64,000 bases of DNA from Planomicrobium sp. YIM 101495 (GTDB lineage Bacteria; Bacillota; Bacilli; Bacillales_A; Planococcaceae): positions 1,674,001-1,738,000 of the forward strand of contig NZ_WLZW01000001.1 of NCBI RefSeq assembly GCF_009707665.1. The letters are read 5' to 3'. Position 1 is the stretch's first letter, and every line of letters begins with the position of its first letter. The translations under genes and the position numbers were made by a program. Of this stretch, positions 1-9,029 are shown piece after piece. The notes below the pieces were generated by a model, which was not told the DNA's origin, searched no databases, and worked only from the letters and a program-made list of their open reading frames with translations.

Positions 1-2
1 TA

Positions 3-353
3 TTGTCCGTTCTATTATTGAGTGCTTGTTCCGCTCCCGATGAACCGGCCTCTTCTGAAAAAGAGACCGCCTCACTTCCTTCCACGTGGGAAGAAGTGCA
101 AGGCTTTGTGATTGAGATGGAAGAAGATGAAATTTCTGAACGGATTCTTATAGCTGAGGGCATTACGGAAGCTGAAGCACTGGAAGAGAATCCCTCTTAT
201 GATCAAGCTATCTGGCTTACGAATGGGGAAATCGATTTTCCGGCTCTCCAAATAGGAGACGGAGTGACCGCCTGGTGGGATACTGCCAGACCTCACGAAG
301 AACCCGGAACCTTAACTGTTCCCGCCGAGAAATTGATAACAGACCAAAACTGA
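3..353 (+). CDS. DUF3221-type lipoprotein, 5' end cut by window
   Basis: Partial gene: the frame is open to the left edge, so the true start lies outside the window. The visible N-terminus is the end of a hydrophobic signal with a lipobox (LLSAC), so the Cys at about residue 9 should be lipidated and the protein anchored outside the cell membrane. The remaining ~105 residues are acidic and contain a GFVIEMEEDEISERILIAEG stretch like the start of DUF3221 domains, found in small Bacillales lipoproteins of unknown role. It ends before a perfect 24-nt palindrome. Family assignment is by resemblance only. Confidence 0.6.
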   Translation: MSVLLLSACSAPDEPASSEKETASLPSTWEEVQGFVIEMEEDEISERILIAEGITEAEALEENPSYDQAIWLTNGEIDFPALQIGDGVTAWWDTARPHEEPGTLTVPAEKLITDQN

Positions 354-356
354 TTT

Positions 357-380
357 GTCCGCCGTTTTAAAACGGCGGAC
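357..380. terminator. Perfect 24-nt palindrome between convergent genes, possible terminator
   Basis: A 10-bp GC-rich stem (GTCCGCCGTT/AACGGCGGAC) closed by a TTAA loop lies 3 nt after the lipoprotein stop and before the convergent GGDEF/EAL gene. Neither side has a T-tract, so it is not a textbook rho-independent terminator. It could stabilise 3' ends or bind a protein. Confidence 0.4.
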
Positions 381-458
381 ATGCCAATACTCTTCGTTCA
401 AACAGGAAGACATTCCTTGTTCGGACAGGAACACTCCAGACGGTTCGGGGCTTTTCTA

Positions 459-2246
459 TTATTCCTCTTTCGATTCCTGGAAAAATTTACGGTCCAGCTT
501 CACATACTTCGCTTCAAAATCTCTGATCTGCAAAGGCCTGTCATATAGATACCCTTGATGGATGGTACAGCTGCTTGTTTCGAGGAATTCAACTTCTTCT
601 TGCCGTTCGACGCCTTCTGCAACAAGTTCGCATTCGATGCTTTTCGCTAATTGGATCAGCGACTTGAGCACAGCCTCAGATTTCCTGTCCTTTCCGATTT
701 TCTGAATGAACGACCGATCGATTTTGATTTTATTGATCGGAAAATGGGTCAAGTACGAAATCATGGAAAAGCCGGTCCCAAAATCATCGATTGCAATAGA
801 AATGCCTCTTGATTTGCACAGCAGCAAGTTTTCCAGCGTTTCTGCGGAATAAGTCAGTTCTGCCTGTTCGGTAATTTCGATTTCAACCATTTCGGGCTGA
901 ATCTCATATCGCCCGATGAGTTCAAAGAAGCTGTCAAAAAATCGCGGATTGGCGAGAAGGGAAGGAGTCATATTAATGGCAGTCTGCACACTCCAGCCGA
1001 AAAGCAAGTTCCACTCCTTCATCTGAATAAATACCTTTTCTACGAGATGAAGCGTTAAAGGAACGACCGTACCGGTCGCTTCCGCCACTTCAATGAATTC
1101 CAGCGGCGAGATTTCACCAAGCTCTGGATGCGCCCAGCGAGCCAACACTTCAGCTCCGACAATCTCCCGTGTTGATCCATCAATCTGAGGCTGAAGTGTA
1201 TAGTAAATCCCTGCATCATCCAAGTTTCCAGCCAGACCTTCCTCAATGGCGGACTTCCGCTTGCGCAACGCATCCATTGCCGGCCGGAAAAACAAGTAAG
1301 AGGAGCCACGGATCTTCTTCGCTTCATACATCGCGGTTTCTGCATTAGAGATAACTTCGCTGAACAGCAGGGCGTCATTCGGATAACAGGAAATCCCGAT
1401 GCTGACATGGATAGAGAGATCTTGGAAATTATGAACAATAAGCGTTTGTTCGAAGATGTCTGTAATCGCTTTCGCAAAATTCTCCAGCTTTTCTTTCGGT
1501 TCCGGTGCATAGAGAACAGCGAATTCATCACCATCCAAACGGAAAACTTCGCAATTTTCGTTTGTAAATCCCTTCAACTTTCCAGCAACATGTTTCAGCA
1601 CAGCATCGCCGGCATCATGCCCGTATACTGCATTAATTAATCTGAGATTATCCAGATTTAAGTAATAAATCGTGAACTTCTTTCCCAAAGAAATCAAAGC
1701 ATTGCTTTTCATTGTCAGAAGGCAGCGATTCGGCATTCCGGTCAAATAATCATAGTTGACGGATTCCAGCAACTGCTCTTCCACTCTCTTCTGGTCGCTG
1801 ACGTCTTGGAAGTAAAGTGCAAACCCGCCTTTTTTCAGCGGGGCGACTTTGATGTGGAACCATACACCCAGCGGCTGGTAATAATCTACGAACTCTATGA
1901 TCCGCTGTTCTGCCATCGCTTTTTTATAGGTATGATGAAAAGATGAATCAACCGCTTCGGGAAAAACATCGAACAAGCTCGTCCCGACGACCTTCTCCCG
2001 TGTAGTACGGAACATCGATTCTGCGATTTCATTGATATAGTGAAACTGGAATTGATTGTTCAGCAAGGCAAAGCCATCTGTCATACTCTCCAATACACTT
2101 TCTGCCGTGATCGGTTCAATGTCATGAAGACTTGCCTTTTTACGATAGATGACAACTCCGTGCGAACCGTCGGATGATAAACGGATTCCCCGTACTTTGA
2201 CTGAAAGCCATTGTATTTCTCCATTCTTCAGAAGAAAAGGGTACAT
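459..2246 (-). CDS. PAS-GGDEF-EAL protein, C-terminal part of a frameshifted gene
   Basis: Cyclic-di-GMP turnover protein. From the N-terminus it has the end of one PAS domain, a second PAS (about residues 50-155), a GGDEF domain (about 160-320) and an EAL domain (about 340-580). The diguanylate cyclase signature reads RLDGDEF, so the first Gly is Asp and synthesis may be lost. The EAL signature is EVLAR, with the catalytic Glu kept; the downstream DDFGTGFS and EGVE metal motifs are intact, so phosphodiesterase activity is plausible. There is no ribosome site at its first Met. The frame continues upstream into the fragment at 2228-2569 if one base is restored in the T6 run at 2305-2310. The whole gene would then encode about 703 residues. 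Confidence 0.85.
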   Translation of the reverse strand: MYPFLLKNGEIQWLSVKVRGIRLSSDGSHGVVIYRKKASLHDIEPITAESVLESMTDGFALLNNQFQFHYINEIAESMFRTTREKVVGTSLFDVFPEAVDSSFHHTYKKAMAEQRIIEFVDYYQPLGVWFHIKVAPLKKGGFALYFQDVSDQKRVEEQLLESVNYDYLTGMPNRCLLTMKSNALISLGKKFTIYYLNLDNLRLINAVYGHDAGDAVLKHVAGKLKGFTNENCEVFRLDGDEFAVLYAPEPKEKLENFAKAITDIFEQTLIVHNFQDLSIHVSIGISCYPNDALLFSEVISNAETAMYEAKKIRGSSYLFFRPAMDALRKRKSAIEEGLAGNLDDAGIYYTLQPQIDGSTREIVGAEVLARWAHPELGEISPLEFIEVAEATGTVVPLTLHLVEKVFIQMKEWNLLFGWSVQTAINMTPSLLANPRFFDSFFELIGRYEIQPEMVEIEITEQAELTYSAETLENLLLCKSRGISIAIDDFGTGFSMISYLTHFPINKIKIDRSFIQKIGKDRKSEAVLKSLIQLAKSIECELVAEGVERQEEVEFLETSSCTIHQGYLYDRPLQIRDFEAKYVKLDRKFFQESKEE

Positions 2247-2569
2247 TTGCTTGTGTTCAGTGAGCTCTTTGCTGATGACGCGCCGGATAGCCTTGATTTC
2301 ACTATTTTTTCCCGAGCCTTCAATTGTGCAAAGTAGTCGGCGCCGATTGTGTAGAGCGATTCATGGACATCTTTTTTCAAGCAAAATTCGATCCATGCCT
2401 GATTGACGCGTACGATAGTTCCGCAGCTATCAATCGCAATCACGAACTCTTCTACTGTATTTATCCACTCTTGAATCTGGCCATTTTCCTGTCTCAAATT
2501 TTCCACGCCCTCACTGTCTATAATACGGTTCTCACGTTTAATGGATTCATGCATTGTACTTACTGACAA
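2228..2569 (-). pseudogene. N-terminal PAS fragment of the frameshifted GGDEF-EAL gene
   Basis: The first ~88 residues encode a PAS-type sensor start (EFVIAIDSCGTIVRVNQAWI). After the A6 run (T6 at 2305-2310 on the plus strand) the frame turns into unrelated residues and stops at 2228. One extra A would join it smoothly to the 459-2246 frame through KNSEIKAIRRVISKELTEHK. This part alone has no catalytic domain. The break may be a sequencing error in the homopolymer, a recent pseudogene, or slippage-prone variation; the sequence alone cannot decide. Confidence 0.7.
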
Positions 2570-2770
2570 TTTTTCTGAGCTGTGCTGAAAGTAAATGACA
2601 GGACAACCAACATGCTTTTTTCTTCATTACATTTGTTTCAAGATAAATAATGTTTAACTAAAGATTATAGACCTGTAGCGTTTATAAGAAAATGAACTGT
2701 AAGTCTCATTTACAGAAGGATTTTTCTATTTTTATTTTTAAAAGCAGCTCTGGGAGGGGTTCTTTCTGTC

Positions 2771-4171
2771 TTACGAACGATACGGCAAGCGAATCGTAAA
2801 TGTCGTTCCTTTCCCTTTTTCGCTTATAACATCCACTTCGCCGCCGTGCAAAGTGACCAGCGACTTAACAATGGAAAGACCGAGTCCGAATTGTCTGCTG
2901 CCACGGGATTCATCGGCTTTGTAGAAGCGGCGCCAAATCAAGTCGACTTCTGCTGCATCGATGCCTGCACCGTCGTCGGTCACTTCGATAATTGCTGCTT
3001 CCGGTGTTCCGTAAGCCCGCAGCCGAATCGTCCCATTCTCTGTAAATTGGATGCTGTTTTTCGTGATATTGATGAACACTTGAATGAGCCGGTCCATGTC
3101 ACCATAGATCACTTGCCCCGGTTCACTCTCCACGAGGATAGAGTTCCCTTTTTCAGCGGCCTGTACTGCGAGTTGTTCCTGAATGATCTCGAGCAACTCC
3201 TCCGCTTCGATCTCTTCTTTCTCCAGCACGACTTGATTGGAACGGATCTTTTCGTAGTCGAGGTTTTCATTGACCAATCGGATGAGCCGCTTCGTCTCTT
3301 CGCTGACGAGCCGGATTCCCCGTTCTTGCTGGTCTTCGTCGATCGCACCGGTCCGCAAGCCTTCCACCACACCTGCAATGGTCGTGAGTGGCGTCCGCAT
3401 TTCGTGGGAGACGTCAGCCATGAACTGCCTGCGGCGATTTTCGAGCGCTTCGATCTCGTCATTGGAGACTTTCAGCTTCTCGGCCATGTCATTGAACCCT
3501 CCCGCAACGTCATCGAATTCGTCGAAGCCTGCATTCGGAAGTCGGACGTCGTAATCGCCTTCACTAATTAACACCGCTGCTTTCTGGATGCTTTGCAGTC
3601 GGTTCAAATGAAGCCGGCCGAGCAGCAAACTCAATAACAATGCAATGAAGAAGGCAATCAACATCGTCGTGATGAGCGAACCGTTCAGTTCGGCGATCAT
3701 TTCACTCGTTCCGCTGACCGGAGACGCTAGTAACACACCGCCGACCAACATCCCTAACGATACGTAAGGCATGGCGACGAAGGTCATCGTGAATTGGAAC
3801 CGTTCATCGTCCCGTTTGACGACGAGCGTCTCTCCGCGCTCGATCACATTCCATTCCTCTTGGCTCAATTCCACCGGCGGAAAATTATTATTCGCCGGGT
3901 ACAAAATCCGGCTTTGCTGGTCGAAGACGATGAAATGGATATTTTGTGCCTGCAGAATCGACACATACGCCTGCAAGTCCCCGCCGCCCGGACGTTCCAG
4001 CTGACGGAGCACTTCCACGCCATAGCGTTCGAGTTCATCCGCTTTGTCTTCGTAAGCGAAATCTTCGACGTACCGGACAAACAACAGGCTCAGAACGATG
4101 AAAGCGACGACCAGAATGCTCAAGTGACTTGTGATCAACTGATAGAAGTACTTAATCCGTATGTTCTTCAA
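2771..4171 (-). CDS. Sensor histidine kinase, two-component system
   Basis: Membrane sensor kinase of 466 residues. It has an N-terminal membrane helix (about 14-33), an extracellular domain of ~120 residues, a second helix (about 166-185), a HAMP linker, and a HisKA domain with phospho-acceptor His256 in SHEMRTPLTT. The ATPase domain shows an N-box (NITKNSIQF), a G1 box (DDGAGI) and a G2 box (FGLGLSIVKSL), so it should be active. It starts at a TTG and overlaps the end of the response regulator gene by 20 bp, so the two are co-transcribed and cognate. The signal sensed cannot be read from the sequence. Confidence 0.93.
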   Translation of the reverse strand: MKNIRIKYFYQLITSHLSILVVAFIVLSLLFVRYVEDFAYEDKADELERYGVEVLRQLERPGGGDLQAYVSILQAQNIHFIVFDQQSRILYPANNNFPPVELSQEEWNVIERGETLVVKRDDERFQFTMTFVAMPYVSLGMLVGGVLLASPVSGTSEMIAELNGSLITTMLIAFFIALLLSLLLGRLHLNRLQSIQKAAVLISEGDYDVRLPNAGFDEFDDVAGGFNDMAEKLKVSNDEIEALENRRRQFMADVSHEMRTPLTTIAGVVEGLRTGAIDEDQQERGIRLVSEETKRLIRLVNENLDYEKIRSNQVVLEKEEIEAEELLEIIQEQLAVQAAEKGNSILVESEPGQVIYGDMDRLIQVFINITKNSIQFTENGTIRLRAYGTPEAAIIEVTDDGAGIDAAEVDLIWRRFYKADESRGSRQFGLGLSIVKSLVTLHGGEVDVISEKGKGTTFTIRLPYRS

Positions 4172-4832
4172 ATTTATACCCTACTCCCCATACCGTATGG
4201 ATGAAAAGGTCGCCTTGATCAATCTTCTTACGGAGTCGCTTGATGTGGACGTCCACGGTCCGCTCATCTCCGTAAAACTGATAGCCCCATACTTGCTCGA
4301 GCAGCTGCTCTCGGCTGAACACTTGCTTCGGATGCCGCAGCAAGAACAACAGAAGGTCGAATTCCTTCGGCGTCAATCCCGTCACTGGTGCGCCGTCTTT
4401 CTGCACTTCCCTTGTCTCTTTGTTGGCCTTGAAATGGGTGGTTCTGATGATGTGTGCATCCGATTCCGCATTCCGTGTACGCCGTGCGACCGCCTTGATC
4501 CGTGCCATCAAAGCAAGCGGACTGAATGGCTTCGTGACGTAATCGTCTGCTCCCATCTCGAAGCCGATGACCTGGTCCGATTCACTGTCTTTCGCAGTCA
4601 GCATGATAATCGGAATGTCATCCCCCTCATCGCGGATTTTCCGGCACAGCGTCATACCGTCCATCCCCGGCAGCATCCAGTCGAGAACCAGCAAATCGTA
4701 ATGGCCATCCCGGTATTTCTGGTAGCCTTCCAGCCCGTCCGCTGCAAAATCTCCTTGCATCCCTTCTTTCGAAAAGAACATCTCCAGCATCGTACGGACT
4801 CCTTCGTTATCTTCCACTACAAGTAAGCGCAT
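4152..4832 (-). CDS. OmpR-family response regulator
   Basis: Transcription factor partner of the adjacent kinase. It has a receiver domain with acidic pocket (VVEDNE), phospho-acceptor Asp51 in LDWMLPGMDG and conserved Lys101 in VTKPF, followed by a C-terminal winged-helix DNA-binding domain (RTVDVHIKRLRKKI). A TTG 18 bp further upstream (4850) also opens the frame, but AGGAGG lies between it and the ATG at 4832 at ideal spacing, so the ATG is chosen (226 residues). The regulator comes first, then the kinase. Targets are unknown. Confidence 0.93.
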   Translation of the reverse strand: MRLLVVEDNEGVRTMLEMFFSKEGMQGDFAADGLEGYQKYRDGHYDLLVLDWMLPGMDGMTLCRKIRDEGDDIPIIMLTAKDSESDQVIGFEMGADDYVTKPFSPLALMARIKAVARRTRNAESDAHIIRTTHFKANKETREVQKDGAPVTGLTPKEFDLLLFLLRHPKQVFSREQLLEQVWGYQFYGDERTVDVHIKRLRKKIDQGDLFIHTVWGVGYKFEEHTD

Positions 4833-4848
4833 TTCATCCCTCCTCGGC

Positions 4849-4879
4849 AAAAAGCCACCTTTTCGTCCAAGGCGGCTTT
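4849..4879 (-). terminator. Terminator after the GTPase gene
   Basis: On the minus strand the stem AAAGCCGCCTT / AGGTGGCTTT is followed by a T-run, just beyond the GTPase stop at 4885 and abutting the start of the response regulator gene. It separates the two transcription units. Confidence 0.8.
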
Positions 4880-4884
4880 AAGAA

Positions 4885-5907
4885 TCATTCTTCCAGTTGT
4901 TTCTTATCTTTCTTCTTCAGCTTTTCGAACAGTGCACCGATCATGTCATAATCGATGGCGATATCATTCTCGTAAGCGTACTTCACTCCGTAGCCTAGTG
5001 CCAGTGTCATCGAGGATGCGACTGTTCCGCCGAGCACAGAGCCCGCTCCCGGAATGAATTTCAGTGCCTGCCGGTAAATCGTCTGACCGATCGTCTGCGT
5101 AGCGGTGATGACAATCATATCTTTCGCCGCTTTTTTCGTTAACGGCTTGTCGTACAGCTTCGATAATTTGATGATGAGCCCGACCTGCAGCGAAGTGAGC
5201 GGCACGACATCCGAGCCGGGAATCGGCGACGCTCCGATCACTCCAGCTGATACGCCGGCACCGATGATCCAGCGGTTAGCCGCCGAAGCTTTCTCCTTCA
5301 TGCTTTTGGCGAAGAGCAAGTCTTTGCCCTTCTTTTCGAGCAAAAAAAGGATTTCCTTCTTCAACGTTTCCAGATTTTCTCCGGTCTTCGAAGAAATCGG
5401 GATCACTTTGTATTTCGCTTGCGTATGATCATTGATAAAACGGACGATGGAAGGGATATCCTCCGCTGCATCGATTTTATTGAGCACGATCAAAATGTCT
5501 TTATTGTGCTTTTCGATTGCGTTGAATTTCTCCTTCTCGCTTTCGGAAAACACTGTGCCTGCAGCGTTCAGGAAAAACAGAACGACATCCGACTTCTGGA
5601 CGAACTCCAATGTCTTCTTCGGGTTCTCATCGTTCGGGTCATTCAAGCCTGGTGTATCCATGAACTTGATGTTTTCTAAGCCTTGCAGGTTGTAGGGATC
5701 GACGCTCACCGTCTCACCTGGACGCGGGTTCGTCGAAGCGATCTCTTCCCCGATGATCTTGTTGATCGTCGATGATTTCCCGGCATTCACCTCACCGATC
5801 AGGGAAATCAGCAGTTCTTGATCGAGCATATCATTCACTTTGCGCATTTCGTCTTCGAACATCTTGTCCATGACGCGCTGCACTTCATCTTCGAATTCCT
5901 TCACCAT
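4885..5907 (-). CDS. Era/dynamin-like GTPase with hydrophobic C-terminal domain
   Basis: P-loop GTPase of 340 residues. It has G1 GEVNAGKSST (about residues 38-47), G3 DTPG and G4 NKID. After the ~200-residue G domain come a short basic linker and a glycine/alanine-rich hydrophobic region (AGVSAGVIGASPIPGSDVVP) resembling the DUF697 membrane-associated domain found behind such GTPases. The start chosen is the ATG at 5907, preceded by GAGGAGG; a longer frame to 5988 lacks a ribosome site. It stands alone between hairpins. The likely role is a membrane-linked GTPase of unknown process. Confidence 0.85.
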   Translation of the reverse strand: MVKEFEDEVQRVMDKMFEDEMRKVNDMLDQELLISLIGEVNAGKSSTINKIIGEEIASTNPRPGETVSVDPYNLQGLENIKFMDTPGLNDPNDENPKKTLEFVQKSDVVLFFLNAAGTVFSESEKEKFNAIEKHNKDILIVLNKIDAAEDIPSIVRFINDHTQAKYKVIPISSKTGENLETLKKEILFLLEKKGKDLLFAKSMKEKASAANRWIIGAGVSAGVIGASPIPGSDVVPLTSLQVGLIIKLSKLYDKPLTKKAAKDMIVITATQTIGQTIYRQALKFIPGAGSVLGGTVASSMTLALGYGVKYAYENDIAIDYDMIGALFEKLKKKDKKQLEE

Positions 5908-5984
5908 ACAACAAGTGCCTCCTCTATCGTTCTTTCCTCCATTATAGACAATTTCATCCGCTACGCCTATTGTTCCGGCCCTGC

Positions 5985-6692
5985 TCAATTCCCTTCTGAT
6001 TTTCCTGCGGAAGCATCTTCATATGTGTGCACGTACAAGCCGTTCTTCTCGGACCACTCGCCGTACAAGATATCACTGACGCTACTGTAGCCTTCTTTCT
6101 GAAGCCTTTCATGCAGCCATTCCTTAGACATCCGGACTTGCTTCATGATCTCTTCGTTCATCTCCCCCTCATCAATGACCAAATAATTCACCGGGTCATC
6201 TTCCGGGTCAAGATTCAGCATTTCCGGCGTGACCTGGTCGTATTTCGCAAACTTCTTCACACTGATCGAGCCGCCCGGATCCAAATAAACATCTTTCACT
6301 TCACTGAGCGAAAAGACGCCTTGCTGCCGGAGCATCAGACGCAATTGCTCCATTTCCAAATGATTTTTGTTCAGCTCATCAAGGTTGAGTTTCCCTTCCT
6401 GGACAAGAATCGATGAGTTGCCTTTGAACAACAGTCGCACTTTATCGTATTTCTTGGACAGCTTCTCAATGAGATACAACGTACTCCCCCATATTGCCAG
6501 CGCAAATAATAAGTGCAGCAAGTTAACCTTGTCGTCATAGATGCTCTCTTCCAAAATTCCCGCCAGCACGACGGCATAGACGAAGTCGAACGGCGTCAGC
6601 TGCGACATTTCCTTCTTCCCAAGCAAACGGGTCATTACAATCAATGCAATCAGACCAAAAAGCAATTTGACCGCGATTCCCATATACATCAT
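5985..6692 (-). CDS. DUF421 membrane protein (YetF family)
   Basis: A 235-residue protein with two or three N-terminal membrane helices (VKLLFGLIALIVMTRLLGKK and TPFDFVYAVVLAGILEESI) followed by a cytoplasmic domain (LLFKGNSSILVQEGKLNLDELNK). This is typical of the DUF421/YetF/YdfS family of Bacillus, where members are linked to sporulation or stress but lack a proven biochemical role. Start ATG at 6692 follows GGAGGCGG. The stop lies 78 bp upstream of the GTPase start. Confidence 0.88.
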   Translation of the reverse strand: MMYMGIAVKLLFGLIALIVMTRLLGKKEMSQLTPFDFVYAVVLAGILEESIYDDKVNLLHLLFALAIWGSTLYLIEKLSKKYDKVRLLFKGNSSILVQEGKLNLDELNKNHLEMEQLRLMLRQQGVFSLSEVKDVYLDPGGSISVKKFAKYDQVTPEMLNLDPEDDPVNYLVIDEGEMNEEIMKQVRMSKEWLHERLQKEGYSSVSDILYGEWSEKNGLYVHTYEDASAGKSEGN

Positions 6693-6782
6693 TTCTTCCG
6701 CCTCCTACGTACTTCCTTATCTCCCTTCTTCCCTTTTCCCCCTTTTTTAAGCGGAGACGGTCTGCCGCACGTAAAAATGGAC

Positions 6783-6821
6783 AAAAAAATACACGGTGAG
6801 CTTTCTCTAAGCTCGCCGTGC
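6783..6821 (-). terminator. Terminator after the GNAT gene
   Basis: On the minus strand, the stem GCACGGCGAGCTT / AAGCTCACCGTGT is followed by a T7 run, directly after the stop codon of the acetyltransferase at 6824. Confidence 0.88.
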
Positions 6822-6823
6822 AT

Positions 6824-7300
6824 TCAAACATTCAAGCACATGACCAATTGCTCGCCGCTTCTTCCTACTACACGGCGGCCCGTATCGACAAACCCTGCCC
6901 GCTCGAACATCTTCTGTGCAGGCTTGTTTCGCACATTCACTCCGAGCACCACTTCTTCAAAGGAAGGGAATTCCTTCCGCACGAATACCGGCAGCGCCGC
7001 GAGTGAACCGGATCCGACACCGCGCCCTTGCAGCTTCGGATTGACCGAATAGCCTCGCATCAACAACGCTTTCGGCTTGTCCGTATATTTGTCCCGATCT
7101 GCCGACTCGTCCAACTCGAAGAATCCTCCCACTTCGCCGCCGACTTTGATGACGACGAGATGCTTTAGTGGATTTGCTGCATCCCGCTTGATGATTTCCT
7201 GCGGAAGGCCCGTGAATTCCAGTTGGTCGGATGGCAAATCATACGTGACCGCCACTTTCGAAGTGTAGCTGTGCAACGTCACTTCATGCGCACGAATCAT
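6824..7300 (-). CDS. GNAT-family N-acetyltransferase
   Basis: A 158-residue acyl-CoA-dependent acetyltransferase. The acetyl-CoA pyrophosphate loop is visible as QGRGVG within VNPKLQGRGVGSGSL (about residues 88-102), followed by the NKPAQKMFERAGF motif B typical of GNAT folds. The substrate cannot be inferred. It lies 6 bp downstream of the metallophosphoesterase gene and probably shares its transcript. Confidence 0.88.
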   Translation of the reverse strand: MIRAHEVTLHSYTSKVAVTYDLPSDQLEFTGLPQEIIKRDAANPLKHLVVIKVGGEVGGFFELDESADRDKYTDKPKALLMRGYSVNPKLQGRGVGSGSLAALPVFVRKEFPSFEEVVLGVNVRNKPAQKMFERAGFVDTGRRVVGRSGEQLVMCLNV

Positions 7301-7306
7301 TTCTCT

Positions 7307-8131
7307 TCACTCCTTCTTTAATGTCACTGCCACAATCTCAGGCACGTTAAAAATCCTAAGTGGGAAGACGCTGTTTCCGAGCCCACTGCTCAGCACCAAT
7401 TGCGTCCCGCCTTCTTCGTATATGCCTTTTGTCATTTCAGGCAACCAACCTTGTCCCGGTGCGATCAAGCCGCCGACTCCCGGAATGCGGATCTGTCCAC
7501 CGTGTGCATGACCCGAGAAGACCACATCGATCCCCGCCTCTGCGTAGACCGACAACACTTCAGGCCGGTGTGCCAAAAGCAATGTGAACCGGTCCGCCAA
7601 TGCCGCTTCCGCAAGCGCATGTTCCGTAAACGTCTCCGAGGAAATCGTGTTGCCCATCAGCGGATCGTCGATGCCAGCTAGCTGGACCGTCTCGCCGCCG
7701 CGTTCCCATTCGGCGGTCTCATTCCGCAGCACATGGACACCGCGTAACGTCAGCGCTTCTGTGATTTCCCCGATCCGGTTAGTTGCGACTTCGTGATTGC
7801 CGAGGACATAGTACACATCCGCCACTTCCACGATCGCATCGACGAACACAAGGCTCGCCTCCAAGTCGTACCGGTTGCTGTCGATCAAATCCCCTGTCAG
7901 GAAAATAACATCAGGCTCCGCCTTCCGGACAGCCTTGATCAGCCGCTCCTGCCCTTCACCGAACGTCGCATCGTGCAAGTCCGTCACTTGGACGATCTTC
8001 GCACCGTCAAAAGCTGCCGGAACCTCTTCAGACGCAATCTCATATTCAGTCGTCTTCACCCATTCATTATTTATGACGATAAATCCCCAGATGAACCCGA
8101 TCACCAGCAGGAGAATCAGTAATTTCTTCAT
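7307..8131 (-). CDS. Membrane-anchored metallophosphoesterase (YkuE-like)
   Basis: A 274-residue calcineurin-like phosphoesterase with an N-terminal membrane helix (LLILLLVIGFIWGFIVI). All five metal-binding blocks are visible: DLHD, GDLID, GNHE, AHRPE and GHAHGG. An uncleaved N-terminal anchor suggests the catalytic domain faces the outside of the membrane. Related Bacillus proteins (YkuE/YpbG type) are exported or anchored phosphoesterases. It is probably in an operon with the GNAT gene 6 bp downstream. Confidence 0.88.
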   Translation of the reverse strand: MKKLLILLLVIGFIWGFIVINNEWVKTTEYEIASEEVPAAFDGAKIVQVTDLHDATFGEGQERLIKAVRKAEPDVIFLTGDLIDSNRYDLEASLVFVDAIVEVADVYYVLGNHEVATNRIGEITEALTLRGVHVLRNETAEWERGGETVQLAGIDDPLMGNTISSETFTEHALAEAALADRFTLLLAHRPEVLSVYAEAGIDVVFSGHAHGGQIRIPGVGGLIAPGQGWLPEMTKGIYEEGGTQLVLSSGLGNSVFPLRIFNVPEIVAVTLKKE

Positions 8132-8243
8132 AAAATCCCTTCTATCCGAACCGCCGATTGAAATGCGGCACTAATACTCATATGTAGCTCCGTTCCATTT
8201 TAGCAGATGATCAGGCAAATGCGTGAAAAAACGGATGCTCCAT

Positions 8244-9029
8244 CTACACTTTCACTTTCGCAGCGTTCTTCTTCGACATCCAAATGCCGAACGCTGCGAT
8301 TGCCACAATAAGGAACACAGTGATTGCGACGCTCCACCAATAAGCGCCCGTCTCAGGTCCTGCCCACAGCCACTGCGCTGCATAGGAAGGCACTTTGAAC
8401 GGCGACACCGTCCAATAAGCACCGAGCAGGCCGTCCACCAGCTGCATGAACAACAGCAGCACAAATGACACCGCTGCCGCTAATCCGCCGTTCGGCATCC
8501 ACGCACTTGCTGTGAGGATAACCGTCACGACAAGAATAATCCAGAGGCAATACGTGCCAGCAAATTGCAAGAAACTGCCGATTTCTACTTGGCCGAAAAA
8601 CAGAGCCGTGTAATAATAGCCGGCAAGTAAGCCGAACAAGACACTTCCGACAGCGATGAGATTCGCCGCCACCCATTTGCTCATATAATAAGCGCCGTAT
8701 GATAACGGCCGAACATACAGCAATGTCGCCGTCCCGCTCCGGCGTTCACCCGCGACCGCGCCCATGTAGGCCAAAATCAAGACGAGCAAACCGATGAACT
8801 GATACTGCCCGATGATATTCGCAAGGATTTCTCCTGGACTCGGCTCCGGGAATTCAATGACAGCCCCATCAGGCAAATTGCCGAGCGAGTCGAGCAGCTG
8901 CGGCAGGAAATATTGCGTGACCGGCTCGAGAATCGCGAATAGGATGAAGACGAGCGGAATCCAAAGAATTTTGTAATTCCGGACGTTCTCCCGCCATTCC
9001 TTCTGAAACAACACACGAAATTGAGTCAT
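8244..9029 (-). CDS. ABC-2 transporter permease, YxlG-like
   Basis: A 261-residue integral membrane protein with about six helices, a large hydrophilic loop after helix 1, and the ABC-2 pattern AGERRSGTATLLYVRPLSYGAYYMSKW. It is the membrane subunit for the ATPase encoded just upstream, whose stop overlaps its ATG by 4 bp. Size and layout match B. subtilis YxlG. A homologous cassette occurs in this window at 27956-29836; the permeases share length and the GERRSG/ADRNSG element. The transported substrate is unknown. Confidence 0.88.
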   Translation of the reverse strand: MTQFRVLFQKEWRENVRNYKILWIPLVFILFAILEPVTQYFLPQLLDSLGNLPDGAVIEFPEPSPGEILANIIGQYQFIGLLVLILAYMGAVAGERRSGTATLLYVRPLSYGAYYMSKWVAANLIAVGSVLFGLLAGYYYTALFFGQVEIGSFLQFAGTYCLWIILVVTVILTASAWMPNGGLAAAVSFVLLLFMQLVDGLLGAYWTVSPFKVPSYAAQWLWAGPETGAYWWSVAITVFLIVAIAAFGIWMSKKNAAKVKV

